Source of the DNA: Streptomyces nigra | GTDB taxonomy: Bacteria; Actinomycetota; Actinomycetes; Streptomycetales; Streptomycetaceae | DNA length: 64,000 nucleotides | Direction of reading: 5' to 3' | Assembly: GCF_003074055.1 (NCBI RefSeq) | Contig: NZ_CP029043.1 | Coordinates: forward strand, 124,001 to 188,000 | In this document: in pieces, positions 17,079 to 26,178 of the stretch | Layout of the letters: the number at the start of each line of letters is the position of its first letter | Numbering within the stretch: position 1 is the first letter of the stretch | Program-made: the position numbers and the translations under genes | The notes under the pieces: generated by a model | Database searches by the model: none | What the model was told of the DNA's origin: nothing | What the model saw: the letters and a program-made list of their open reading frames with translations, nothing else

Positions 17079-18467
17079 TCAGTCGGTCCAGGCGTTGAAG
17101 AGCATGTTCAGGCCCTCCGCCATGGTGGGGTGAGCGATGATCGAGTCTCTGAGGAGCGTGTACGGGGCGCCTGCAAGCATGGCCGTCTGGACGACCGTCA
17201 AAACCTCGGACACGTCCGGGCCGATGAGCGCCACTCCCAGAATGCGTTCGCCGGCCCGGTCCACGACTGCCTTCCAGACGCCGCGCGTGTCCCGGAGCGT
17301 GCGGGCACGCGGAATGGCCGCGACCGGCATACGGGCGATCCGCACGTCGTACCCGGCGGCCCGGGCCTCGGTCTCGGTCATGCCCACCCGGGCCAGCTCA
17401 GGCGTGGTGAAGAGGTTCCACGGCACGAGCCGCTCGGACGTGCGCCTGTCCCCGCCGGCGATGTTGGCTTTGACGATCCGGTAGTCGTCCAGGGAGACGT
17501 GTGTGAACTGCGGGCTGCCCGCCACGTCGCCCACCGCCCAGGTGCGCGGGGCCGTGGCCGCCAACCGGTCGTCGACCTCCACGAAGCCACGCGCGTCCGT
17601 CCGGACGCCGGCGGCGTCCAGGTCGAGGTCGCGCGTCACCGGTTCACGGCCGACGGCCACCAGCACATCCGTGCCGGTGACCTCACCTCGATCACCGAGG
17701 TCCACCGTGACACCGGTCGGGCCACGTGAGACGCCGATGGGCTTGACGCCCGTACGCAGATCCACGCCCGCCTCGCCGAGGAATCCGGTCAGCACCTCCG
17801 AGACGTCGGAGTCCTCCCGGGGCAGCACACGATCACCGCGGTGCAGCACGGTGACCCGGCTGCCGAACGCGGCGAACATGTGGGCGAACTCGAGCCCTAC
17901 GTAGCCACCGCCGATGACGATCAGGTGTTCCGGAAGCCGGTCCAGGCGCAGAAGCGTCTCGCTCGTGAGGGGCTCCGCCTCGGCGAGCCCGGGAAGGTCG
18001 GGCATCGCGGGGGTGGTACCGGTGTTGATCACCACGTCCTTGCCGCGCAGGATCCGGCTGCCACCGTCGTTCAGGTCGACCCGGACCGTGCGCTCACCCG
18101 TGAAACGGGCGGTTCCCAGGATGAAGTCCATACCGCTGTCGATGAACTGGCGGTGGTTGAGGTCGACCATCCCGTCGACCACGCCCTCCTTGTGCGCGCG
18201 GAGGAGAGCCAGGTCGGCCACAGCCTCGCCGGTGCGGATGCCCACCTGTTCCGCACGGCTCAGGCTGTCGAGGAGTCTGGCGCTGGTGACCAGGCTCTTG
18301 GTCGGAATGCACGCCACGTTGATGCACGTGCCGCCGATCATGCCCTGCTCCACCATGGCCACTCGGCCGCCTCCGCGGGCGATGTCCATCGCGAGGGTCT
18401 TGCCGCCCTTCCCGCCCCCGACGACAAGGAGATCGACCTCTTCCACGCCGGTGTCCACCTGCGCCAT
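17079..18467 (-). CDS. FAD-dependent disulfide oxidoreductase, second RclA/Mer-like copy
   Basis: A 462-residue flavoprotein: FAD motif VVGGGKGGKTLAMDIA, redox pair C48/C53 in GGTCINVACIPTKSLV, NAD(P) motif VIGGGYVGLEFAHMF, FAD motif TWAVGDVAGSPQFTHVS, and C-terminal IAHPTMAEGLNMLF with the conserved His. The CINxxC form and the IARMPVAAIPRARTL segment match RclA-like hypothiocyanous-acid/HOCl-defence reductases. The start at 18467 has AAGGAG six bases upstream; the frame extends to 18899 but that part is shadow. A MerR regulator lies upstream on the same strand. It is a paralogue of the 1028-2425 protein, with the same fold order and length. Confidence 0.88.
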   Translation of the reverse strand: MAQVDTGVEEVDLLVVGGGKGGKTLAMDIARGGGRVAMVEQGMIGGTCINVACIPTKSLVTSARLLDSLSRAEQVGIRTGEAVADLALLRAHKEGVVDGMVDLNHRQFIDSGMDFILGTARFTGERTVRVDLNDGGSRILRGKDVVINTGTTPAMPDLPGLAEAEPLTSETLLRLDRLPEHLIVIGGGYVGLEFAHMFAAFGSRVTVLHRGDRVLPREDSDVSEVLTGFLGEAGVDLRTGVKPIGVSRGPTGVTVDLGDRGEVTGTDVLVAVGREPVTRDLDLDAAGVRTDARGFVEVDDRLAATAPRTWAVGDVAGSPQFTHVSLDDYRIVKANIAGGDRRTSERLVPWNLFTTPELARVGMTETEARAAGYDVRIARMPVAAIPRARTLRDTRGVWKAVVDRAGERILGVALIGPDVSEVLTVVQTAMLAGAPYTLLRDSIIAHPTMAEGLNMLFNAWTD

Positions 18468-18754
18468 GCCCCGCTCCTTCACCGCGAATGCCGTCCCCCC
18501 ATCCTCATCCGCATAGCCGTCGGTCGCATCCGGCATCGGCATCGTCGGCCGTACGGAACCGGAGTTGTCACCGCGCGTGTCGGCCTCGTACGGAGTGTGC
18601 TCGCCGTCAGCGCAGCCGGTGGGCACGTGCGGGGCCCGCGCGAAGCGCCGACCCCGGGGGTGCGGAGGGGCGATCGGATGGAGCTGCGTCCCAATACCGC
18701 GCACCGCCGGCCAGGCCGTACCCCATGAAGCACACCCGGTCTGACCGAGCGCGC

Positions 18755-19132
18755 CTACGGGTGTGTGTCCGTGATCGCGATGACCTGGTCGAGGCGATCC
18801 CTGGCGGCCTCCAGTTCGTCGATCTTGGCCTGGATGCGTTCGCGCTCGATGCGCAGCATGGCTCGCTGGTCGGCGTCGGTGTGGCCGGCTTCCCAGCACG
18901 GAAGCAGTTCGGTGATCCTCTGACTGGTCAGGCCGGCGGCGTACATCTGCTGGAAGAACCGGACCTTGGCGATGGCGTCCTGCCGGTACAGACGCTGGCC
19001 GGACGGGCTGCGCTCCGGGGTGAGCAGTCCCTGCTCCTCGTAGTAGCGCACGGCGCGCACCGAGACGCCGGCGCCCCGTGCCACCTCACCGATGCGGATC
19101 AAGCGCTCGGTCGTGTCCGTTGTGACAGACAA
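18755..19132 (-). CDS. MerR-family transcriptional regulator
   Basis: A 125-residue regulator with an N-terminal MerR helix-turn-helix and wing (LIRIGEVARGAGVSVRAVRY, then YEEQGLLTPERSPSGQRLYR) and a long dimerisation helix (RIERERIQAKIDELEAARDR). There is only one cysteine (LLPCWEAG), so it is not a classical metal sensor; it fits the redox/organic-ligand branch of the family. It is divergent from an SDR gene, and the spacer has the extended-spacing promoter and dyad expected of a MerR target. The flavoprotein at 17079 lies 287 bases downstream on the same strand and might also belong to its regulon. Confidence 0.88.
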   Translation of the reverse strand: MSVTTDTTERLIRIGEVARGAGVSVRAVRYYEEQGLLTPERSPSGQRLYRQDAIAKVRFFQQMYAAGLTSQRITELLPCWEAGHTDADQRAMLRIERERIQAKIDELEAARDRLDQVIAITDTHP

Positions 19133-19170
19133 CGGTGACTCCTTTCACCCTGCCGCCGACGATCAGCGCT

Positions 19171-19202
19171 TGCCTCTGACGTCAACGTCAGGTTTTAGCG
19201 TA
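19171..19202 (+). promoter_or_regulatory. MerR-type promoter with central dyad
   Basis: The dyad CCTCTGACGTCAACGTCAGG (19174-19193; TGACGT and ACGTCA arms) lies between a TTGCCT -35-like element (19171-19176) and TAGCGT (19197-19202). This leaves a 20-bp spacer, longer than the normal 17 and typical of MerR-activated promoters. Expected initiation would fall at or close to the ATG at 19209, so the SDR mRNA may be leaderless. Confidence 0.65.
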
Positions 19203-19208
19203 CGGGAC

Positions 19209-19937
19209 ATGGACATCAAGAACTCCGTCGCCCTTGTCACCGGAGCAAACCGTGGCTTGGGCCGCGCTTTCGCTCAGCGTCTGCTGGAGCGGGGCGCCCA
19301 CAAGGTCTACGCGACAGCCCGCCGCCCGGAGACCGTGGACCTGCCCGGCGTCGAGGTGCTGCCCCTCGACATCACCGACCCCACGTCCGTCAGGGCCGCC
19401 GCCGAGGCCGCCCCGGACGTCTCGCTCCTCATCAACAACGCCGGAATCAGTACGGGGACGGACCTCGTGACCGGTTCGCCGGACACGTTGCGCCAGGAAC
19501 TGGAGACCAACATGTTCGGCCACCTCGAAATGATCCGGCACTTCGCGCCGACCCTGGCCGGGAACGGCGGGGGCGCCGTCGTCAACGTCCTCTCCGCCAT
19601 GTCGTGGTTCGGCGGCAAGGGGGCCAACTCCTACCACCTGACCAAGGCCGCGGCGTGGGCCATGACCAACGGTGTGCGCCTGGAGCTCGCCGATCAGGGC
19701 ACGCTCGTCACGGCCGTGCACCTGGGCCTTGCCGACACCGATATGGCCGCTGGCTGGCCCGTGGCGAAGATCGCTCCGTCCGACCTTGCCGACGCCGCTC
19801 TCGACGGTGTCGAATCCGGGGCCGCGGAGGTCCTCGCCGACCAGTGGAGCCGGGATGTGAAGTCACGTCTGCCCCTGGCGCCGGAGGAGTTCAACGCCGC
19901 CATGGACCACGCTCTGGCGGCACTGCCGGCCGGCTGA
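19209..19937 (+). CDS. short-chain dehydrogenase/reductase (SDR)
   Basis: A 242-residue classical SDR. The cofactor motif is TGANRGLGRAFA, the structural NNAG motif is LINNAGIS, and the catalytic triad is S (NVLSAMSWFGG) with Y and K in YHLTK. The acidic residue that would mark NAD preference is absent after the second strand (YATARRPE), favouring NADP(H). I chose ATG at 19209 because the regulatory dyad sits directly before it and the frame upstream overlaps the divergent MerR gene. The substrate is unknown; control by MerR suggests carbonyl or xenobiotic reduction. Confidence 0.88.
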   Translation: MDIKNSVALVTGANRGLGRAFAQRLLERGAHKVYATARRPETVDLPGVEVLPLDITDPTSVRAAAEAAPDVSLLINNAGISTGTDLVTGSPDTLRQELETNMFGHLEMIRHFAPTLAGNGGGAVVNVLSAMSWFGGKGANSYHLTKAAAWAMTNGVRLELADQGTLVTAVHLGLADTDMAAGWPVAKIAPSDLADAALDGVESGAAEVLADQWSRDVKSRLPLAPEEFNAAMDHALAALPAG

Positions 19938-20089
19938 CAGGCCGCCACCTCGGGCAGCGCGGAGGGCAGTCGGCTGCTCCTCCGCGGGCTGCCGGCCCCT
20001 CTGCGGTTCCAGGAGGTCGGCCGACGACCGCGGTCACGGCCACGAGGGTACTCATGGGCGGGGCGGAAGACGTCGACGCCTTCTCCCAC

Positions 20090-21148
20090 TCAGGTTGCGC
20101 CGCCCTCAGGTGCTCGTTCGTCGGCCGGCTGACGCTCTCTCCCGCCCGGGTGGCGCTGCCGCCAGATCAAGAAGACCGCACAGGACACCACCGCCCAGCC
20201 GGTCAGCACCAGGAACGGGAAGGCGTGCTGGTGCCCGGCGAAGTACACCGCCGTGTGCTGGGCGTTGACCGAGGCGCCGGGCGGCAGCCACCGTCCGACC
20301 GCGCCCAGCACGGACGGCAACAGCGGCCACGAGACCGCACCGCCCGACGACGGGTTGCCCAGCACGACCATCACACCCCAGGTCGGGATCATCGCCCAAC
20401 GCCCCATCAGCGTGTTGAACATCGTGAAGGTCATGCCGCTGGTGAACATGGTGAGCGCCAGGATCGACCACGACTCGGCGAACGGCAGCTCGAGCGCCCC
20501 GAGCAGCCAGTCCACGGCCGCCGCGATCGCGAAACCCCCCAGCAGCGCATAGGTGGCGGTGAAGGCGATCCGTTCCGCGGGCGTGAGCGCCGGAGCATGA
20601 ACGCTGAGTTGGATCGCGCCGATGAAACCGATGATCACCGCGGCGAGCGAGATGTAGAAGATCGCGAGGCCTCGGGGGTCCCCCTTCTGCAGCGGATTGA
20701 CGTCGCGGACGGTCACCGACACGCCCGTTTCCCGCCCCACCGCCGGAGCCGCCTGCCTCAGCAGTTCCGCGACCGAGGCGCCCGAAGCCGACGTCACGTC
20801 CAGCACCACGTGCCGCCCGCCGTCGCGCAGCTCGAAGATGGCGAAATCACGCTGCTCCTCGACGGCCTCCAGCGCCGCCTCCCGCGAGTCGTACACGTGT
20901 GTGGTCACCGAGGAGTTGAGCGCCTTGCCCAGCCCCGCCAGATACTCCTCGCCCCGCTCAGCCTCGAACGACCCGATGACGGCCGTCGGAAGCCGGTGTG
21001 GGGTCGGGTTCGCCATCGCATACGTGTACGACCAGGCGAACAGCCCGGCCGCCACGGACACGATGAGCACCAGCACAATCGCCGGCCACTGGGGGCTCCC
21101 GCGAAGACGGGCCCAGCGGCCCTCGGGCCCTTCCCGATCGTCCTGCAC
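20090..21148 (-). CDS. DUF3533-family membrane protein
   Basis: A 352-residue protein with one N-terminal transmembrane helix (WPAIVLVLIVSVAAGLFAW), a soluble domain of about 140 residues carrying PTAVIGSFEAERGEEYLAGL and DFAIFELRDGGRHVVLDV, then five or six helices (IFYISLAAVIIGFIGAIQLS, ALLGGFAIAAAVDWLLG, TWGVMVVLGNPSSGG, LVLTGWAVVSCAVFLIW). This is the layout of DUF3533/YhgE-type integral proteins related to ABC-2 permeases. Some relatives confer drug or nitrosoguanidine resistance. No ABC ATPase is adjacent. The ATG at 21148 is followed by a charged cytoplasmic tail. Confidence 0.78.
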   Translation of the reverse strand: MQDDREGPEGRWARLRGSPQWPAIVLVLIVSVAAGLFAWSYTYAMANPTPHRLPTAVIGSFEAERGEEYLAGLGKALNSSVTTHVYDSREAALEAVEEQRDFAIFELRDGGRHVVLDVTSASGASVAELLRQAAPAVGRETGVSVTVRDVNPLQKGDPRGLAIFYISLAAVIIGFIGAIQLSVHAPALTPAERIAFTATYALLGGFAIAAAVDWLLGALELPFAESWSILALTMFTSGMTFTMFNTLMGRWAMIPTWGVMVVLGNPSSGGAVSWPLLPSVLGAVGRWLPPGASVNAQHTAVYFAGHQHAFPFLVLTGWAVVSCAVFLIWRQRHPGGRERQPADERAPEGGAT

Positions 21149-21902
21149 GCCGCCCGTCCCTCATCCCTCGCACTCGCGTCGCCGACTCACACTCAGCGGA
21201 TCCAGGCGCCGGAAGCCGCATCCGCCCGTCGCCCCGGACGGCCGAATCGAGCGAGTCAGATGGAGAGGACACCACGCCACGACGGCCTGCCTCAGCAGCG
21301 TCGCTCCGTTCCGTCCGGCCATCAGCTGCGCACAGCGCGTTGAAGCCCGGCTACATCCTCACGCGTCCCACACGGTGATCCAGCCACCAACACCCTCCGT
21401 GACCGGGTGAAAGGCACGACGGGTGCCCGCGAGGTACCTGTCCAGGCGAGCCTGGCGTGTGGGTGTGCTGTGTGGTGTGCTCCAGCCGGCCCTCCGGACG
21501 TCGGGCCCGGGTCGTCGCAGTTCGCCCGCCGCGGCGAGCGGGCACCCCATGCCGTCTCGAAGACTCCGGCACCTCTCACCGGCGCGCTGCGGCCCCTCGT
21601 GTCGTTTCCGTCCAGGCGCTGACGCCACCTGACCTGACGTCAGAAGCACTGCCCGTGATGAGGGACGCAGATACGCAAGCTGGTCTGCACCGGATCCCTG
21701 TCACCCGGCGGCATGCCGGACTCGCCCCGTGTGCCCGAGGAAGCGCACCGCAGCGGCGGCTGGGTCGCGAAGGACCTGGAGTTCGTCCCGGAGGCCTGGT
21801 CGCTCAAGGGCGAGGAGCTGCCGGGACCGCAGGGTCAGAGCGTGACCTGCTCGAACTCATCGACGTGCCGGAGCGGCCCGCGCAGGCCGCTCCCGCAGAC
21901 GG
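21149..21902. other. long region without a supported gene
   Basis: About 750 bases between two minus-strand genes. A plus-strand stretch at about 21710-21830 (WVAKDLEFVPEAWSLKGEEL) reads like real protein but has no start or end in frame, so it is probably a relic of a decayed gene of unknown kind. The rest shows no repeat, hairpin or coding frame that I would support. Confidence 0.4.
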
Positions 21903-22937
21903 CTATCTGTGGTGATGGTGAGCCGTCACTGAAGAGACCGCCGCCGACGTCGCCCGCTCGGTCAGTGTCGCGGGAAGCATCGTCGTCTCCGGGACGCCGT
22001 CGCGCTCGGCGAGCTTGGCCATCAGCAGGTCCACCGCCCCGGTGCCGATCTCGGCCGACGGGATCGACACGGAGGAGATGGGCAACGGCGCCTGTTCGGC
22101 TGTCTCGTCGGGGCAGATCGCGACGACCGAGAGGTCCTGGGGGACGCGTAGGCCCATCGTCTGGAAGGCCGCGATCAGGGGCTGGGTGACCGGCTCGTTG
22201 TGGATGACCACGCCGGACAGTTCGGGCTGCTCGTGCAGCAGTTGCTCGGCCATGGCCTGCGCGGCCGCCGGGGTCTCCGGGCAGGGGTGGACCGAGGAAC
22301 GCAGTCCGAGGCGGTCGGCGGCGGCCGTGAATCCGGCGGCGACGCGGCGGGCGAAGCCCGTGCCGCGGACGTACACCTCCGGGGGCGAGCCGACCAGGGC
22401 CACCGTGCGGTGGCCCATCGAGGCGAGGTGTTCCACGCATGCTTCGCCGGCGCCCGCGAAGTCCAGGTCGATGCATGTGAGTCCGGCCGGGTCGGAGGGG
22501 AAGCCGATCAGGACGGACGGCTGGTCCAGGCCGCGCAGCAGGGGCAGCCGCCGGTCGTCCATCTCGACGTCCATGATGATGAAGGCGTCCGCCAGGCGGC
22601 TGCGGGCGACCCGGTTGATGCCCTCCTCCCCCTCGTTGTGGGTGAGGAGGAGGACGTCGTGGTCGTGCTCCCGGGCGGCGGTGGCCACGGAGGTGGCGAA
22701 CTGCATCACCACGGGCATGTGCATGCCCTTGCGGAGGGGCAGGACGAGGCCGATCACCTGTGATCTGCTGCTGGCCAGGGACCGGGCTCCGGCGTGCGGC
22801 CGGTAGCCCAGTTCCCGGATGCTGTCCTCTATGCGCCGACGCGTCTCCGCAGAGATCGGTCTCTTGCCGCTGAGGGCATAACTGACCGTGCTGGGCGACA
22901 CGTTGGCGTGCCGCGCCACGTCAGTGATCTTGACCAT
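21903..22937 (-). CDS. LacI-family transcriptional regulator
   Basis: A 344-residue repressor. The N-terminal DNA-binding part is complete (ITDVARHANVSPSTVSYALS, then GKRPISAETRRRIEDSIREL, hinge GARSLASSRSQ). A periplasmic-binding-protein-like sugar domain follows (IGLVLPL, DAFIIMDVEMDD, GVVIHNEPVTQPLIAAFQ). It is the last gene of a minus-strand sugar operon, 33 bases after the alpha-xylosidase, and very probably regulates that operon through the palindromes at 28411-28449. The inducer is likely the transported saccharide. Confidence 0.92.
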   Translation of the reverse strand: MVKITDVARHANVSPSTVSYALSGKRPISAETRRRIEDSIRELGYRPHAGARSLASSRSQVIGLVLPLRKGMHMPVVMQFATSVATAAREHDHDVLLLTHNEGEEGINRVARSRLADAFIIMDVEMDDRRLPLLRGLDQPSVLIGFPSDPAGLTCIDLDFAGAGEACVEHLASMGHRTVALVGSPPEVYVRGTGFARRVAAGFTAAADRLGLRSSVHPCPETPAAAQAMAEQLLHEQPELSGVVIHNEPVTQPLIAAFQTMGLRVPQDLSVVAICPDETAEQAPLPISSVSIPSAEIGTGAVDLLMAKLAERDGVPETTMLPATLTERATSAAVSSVTAHHHHR

Positions 22938-22970
22938 GGGGTGTACCTTCTCGAGTCCCGCTGTACTCCG

Positions 22971-25253
22971 TCATCCTCGGGCATCGGAGAGTGTCAGGGC
23001 GAGTACGGCCGTACCGGCCGCGGCGCGCGCCGAGGGGCCGCCGGCGACCTCGATGCCCCAGGGCAGGGAGGCGTCGGAGGTCTCGGCACGCAGCGTAAAG
23101 CCTTCGCGTACGACGGTGATCTCGACCGGGGCCGTGCCGTCCTCGCGGGGGATGCGCACGGTGGTGCGGGAGCCGTCGGCCGGTTCGAAGACCCGGACGG
23201 TCACCTCGTCGGCCCACGTGTAGTCGGGACGTTCGTCGACCGAGCCGACCGGTATCGCGGCACCGGGCCGGGCCAGCAGCGGCAGGCTGAGGTAGTCGTG
23301 GGTCTCGCGCACCCAGCGTGGGCCGGTGACCTTCTCGCCGGTCGTGAAGTGCGTCCACGTGCCCTCGGGCACGTAGTACGACACCTCGCCGTCCTCCGAG
23401 AACACCGGCGCGACGAGCAGGTCCCCGCCGAGCATGTACTGGCGTTCCAGCGGGGCGCAGGCCGGGTCGTCGGGGAACTCCAGCATCATGGCCCGCATCA
23501 TGGGGATGCCGTCGCCGTGCGCCTGGTGCGCGGCGCCGTAGAGGTACGGCATGAGGCTGAGCTTGAGCTTCGTGAAGTGGCGCAGGACGTCCACGGCCTC
23601 CTCGTCGAACAGCCACGGCACGCGGTAGGAGGAGGAGCCGTGCAGACGGCTGTGCGAGGAGAGCATGCCGAAGGCGGTCCAGCGCTTGAAGAGGCCGGCG
23701 TCGGGCAGGCCCTCGAAACCGCCGATGTCATGGCTCCAGTAGCCGAAGCCGGACAGGCCGAGGGAGAGGCCGCCGCGCAGGGACTCGGCCATCGACTCGT
23801 AGGTGGACTCGCAGTCGCCGCCCCAGTGCACGGGGAACTGCTGGCCGCCGGCCGTGGCGGAGCGGGCGAAGAGGACCGCCTCTCCCTCGCCGCGGTGCTT
23901 GCGCAGCACGTCGAAGACGGTCTTGTTGAAGAGCTGGGTGTAGTAGTTGTGCATGCGCTCCGGGTCGGAGCCGTCGAACCACGCGACATCGGTGGGGACG
24001 CGCTCGCCGAAGTCCGTCTTGAAGCAGTCGACGCCCATGTCGAGAAGGGCTTCGAGCTTGGACGCGTACCAGGCGCAGGCATCGGGGTCGGTGAAGTCGA
24101 CCAGGGCCATGCCGGGCTGCCACAGGTCCCACTGCCAGACACCGCCGTCGGGGCGCTTGAGGAGGTAGCCGGCGGCCTTGCCCTCGGCGAACAGCGGGGA
24201 GCGCTGGGCGATGTAGGGGTTGATCCATACACAGATGTGCAGGTCCCGGTCCTTGAGGCGGCGCAGCATCCCCTCGGGGTCGGGGAAGACACGCGGGTCC
24301 CACTCGAAGTCGCACCAGTTGAACTCGCGCATCCAGAAGCAGTCGAAGTGGAAGGCCGACAGCGGGAGATCGCGTTCGGCCATGCCCTCGACGAAGCCGG
24401 TGACGGTCTGCTCGTCGTAGGAGGTGGTGAAGGAGGTGGTCAGCCACAGTCCGAAGGACCAGGCGGGCGGGAGCGCCGGCCGGCCGGTCAGGGCCGTGTA
24501 CTTCCGCAGGATCTCCTTCGGCGTGGGGCCGTGGATGACGTAGTACTGCAACTGCTGGCGCTCGGCGCTGAACTGGACGCGTGAGACCTGCTCGGAGGCG
24601 ACCTCGAAGGACACCTTGCCCGGGTCGTCGACGAAGACGCCGTAGCCGGCGTCGGTCAGGTAGAACGGCACGTTCTTGTAGGACTGTTCGCTGCTGGTGC
24701 CGCCGTCGGCGTTCCAGATGTCGACGCTCTGGCCGTTCTTGACGAGCGGGCCGAAGCGCTCACCGAGACCGTAGACGGACGTGCCGACGTTGAGCCGGAG
24801 TTGCTCGCGGATGTAGTGCTTGCCCTCGGCGGTCTCCATCAGCGCCATGGCCTTGACGTCGCTGCTGGTCAGGGCGCGTCCGTCGGCCCGGAACTCCATC
24901 CGCCAGTCGCCGTCGAGGCGGAAGCGGACGCTCAGGTCGCCGGAGGTGAGGGTTGCCTGCTCGTCGTCGACGGCCACGACGGGGTCGTGCGGCTCGTGGT
25001 GCAGTTCGAAGTGGGGGCCGGTCTCGACGCCGCCCTCGAAGTGCGTGATGCGTACGCCGATGACACCGGGCATCGGCGCGGTGCAGTCGACGGTGATGAG
25101 TGGGCCCTTGAGCAGGTCGCCGCGGTGCCCGATGTGCTGGGTGGGCGCGTGGACCCGGAGCGTTCCGGGGCCCGGGACGGCGTCGAGGACCTCGGCCGGA
25201 TACGCCGCCGTGATGCCTTCACGCAGCAGCCAGTACCCGTTGGTGAACTTCAT
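22971..25253 (-). CDS. yicI: alpha-xylosidase, GH31 family (YicI-like)
   Basis: A 760-residue cytoplasmic glycosidase without signal peptide, the standard YicI length. The catalytic nucleophile is in CFKTDFGERVP (about D414) and the acid/base region is FPVHWGGDCESTYESM. The N-terminal block MKFTNGYWLLREG and the AFHFDCFWMREFNWCDFEWD substrate-pocket segment are characteristic of alpha-xylosidases rather than alpha-glucosidases. It releases alpha-linked xylose from isoprimeverose or xyloglucan fragments. It sits in an operon with a sugar ABC importer and LacI, so it should act on the imported oligosaccharide. The gene starts 104 bases after the permease gene. Confidence 0.93.
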   Translation of the reverse strand: MKFTNGYWLLREGITAAYPAEVLDAVPGPGTLRVHAPTQHIGHRGDLLKGPLITVDCTAPMPGVIGVRITHFEGGVETGPHFELHHEPHDPVVAVDDEQATLTSGDLSVRFRLDGDWRMEFRADGRALTSSDVKAMALMETAEGKHYIREQLRLNVGTSVYGLGERFGPLVKNGQSVDIWNADGGTSSEQSYKNVPFYLTDAGYGVFVDDPGKVSFEVASEQVSRVQFSAERQQLQYYVIHGPTPKEILRKYTALTGRPALPPAWSFGLWLTTSFTTSYDEQTVTGFVEGMAERDLPLSAFHFDCFWMREFNWCDFEWDPRVFPDPEGMLRRLKDRDLHICVWINPYIAQRSPLFAEGKAAGYLLKRPDGGVWQWDLWQPGMALVDFTDPDACAWYASKLEALLDMGVDCFKTDFGERVPTDVAWFDGSDPERMHNYYTQLFNKTVFDVLRKHRGEGEAVLFARSATAGGQQFPVHWGGDCESTYESMAESLRGGLSLGLSGFGYWSHDIGGFEGLPDAGLFKRWTAFGMLSSHSRLHGSSSYRVPWLFDEEAVDVLRHFTKLKLSLMPYLYGAAHQAHGDGIPMMRAMMLEFPDDPACAPLERQYMLGGDLLVAPVFSEDGEVSYYVPEGTWTHFTTGEKVTGPRWVRETHDYLSLPLLARPGAAIPVGSVDERPDYTWADEVTVRVFEPADGSRTTVRIPREDGTAPVEITVVREGFTLRAETSDASLPWGIEVAGGPSARAAAGTAVLALTLSDARG

Positions 25254-25356
25254 CGTCGATGCCTTTCCCGGTGGGCGGCCACCGGCGCTCGGTTCGTGTT
25301 CGTGTGGAAGGGGGGTACGTCTTCGGCCTCGGCCGCGACAAGTCGCGCCGCGCCGG

Positions 25357-26178
25357 TCACTTCACGGCGCCGACGGCGATGCCTCGCGTCAGGGTCCGCT
25401 GGAAGAGCAGGAAGAAGACGATCGCGGGCAGTGCGCCGAGCAGGCCGGCGGCGTTGGTCATCGTCGCGTCCATCAGACGCTGCCCCTGGAGCACGCCGAG
25501 CGCCACCGAGACGGTCTGGTTGTCGTTCGACGGCAGCATGACCAGCGGCAGCAGGAACTCGTTCCAGGTCCAGATGAAGAAGAACACCAGCAGGACACCC
25601 AGCGTGGGCCGGCTGACCGGGACCACCATGCGCCACAGGATCTGCCAGCTGTTGGCGCCGTCGATCCTGGCCGCCTCGATGATCTCCCTCGGGAAGGCCC
25701 CGAGCACCGAGGACAGCAGGTATGTGCCGAAGGCCGCCTGGACGACGCTGAAGACGATGATCAGGCTCAGCCTGGTGTCGTACAGCCCCACTTCCTTGGA
25801 CAGGTAGTACAGCGGGTAGACGAGGGCCTCCTGCGGCAGCACGTTGGCCAGCACGAAGAAGGCGAGGAAGTACGCCTTGCCCTTGATCCGGCCGATGCCG
25901 ATCGCGTACGCGTTGAGCACCGACAGGATGACGCCGAAGACGGCGACGGAACCCGAGATCAGAACCGAGTTCAGCAGGGTGTTCCCGAAGTCCACCCGGG
26001 TCCAGAAGTCCTTCAGGCCGTCCAGGTAGAGGCCGTCGGGCAGGGACAGCGGGCCGTTCGCCGAGTATTCTGCCGGTGACTTCAGCGCGTTGACGAGGAC
26101 GATGAGCAGCGGCAGCACCATGAAGACCGCGCCGAGGAAAATCGCCACCAGCACCGGGTAGCGCTTGACCGCGTTCAC
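25357..26178 (-). CDS. sugar ABC transporter permease (MalG-type)
   Basis: A 273-residue inner-membrane permease of the carbohydrate uptake-1 family with six helices; the first is VLVAIFLGAVFMVLPLLIVL. The cytoplasmic EAA loop is EIIEAARIDGANSWQILWRM, which contacts the ATPase. The start GTG at 26178 overlaps the stop of the preceding permease (GTGA) and has GGAGG upstream. No ATPase gene is in the operon; Streptomyces sugar importers commonly share the multitasking MsiK ATPase, which fits here. Confidence 0.92.
   Translation of the reverse strand: MNAVKRYPVLVAIFLGAVFMVLPLLIVLVNALKSPAEYSANGPLSLPDGLYLDGLKDFWTRVDFGNTLLNSVLISGSVAVFGVILSVLNAYAIGIGRIKGKAYFLAFFVLANVLPQEALVYPLYYLSKEVGLYDTRLSLIIVFSVVQAAFGTYLLSSVLGAFPREIIEAARIDGANSWQILWRMVVPVSRPTLGVLLVFFFIWTWNEFLLPLVMLPSNDNQTVSVALGVLQGQRLMDATMTNAAGLLGALPAIVFFLLFQRTLTRGIAVGAVK

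Noticed and set aside
22794..24584. A 596-codon plus-strand frame opposite the alpha-xylosidase gene
   Set aside because: The minus-strand GH31 enzyme is complete and has catalytic motifs; the plus frame is a low-complexity shadow.
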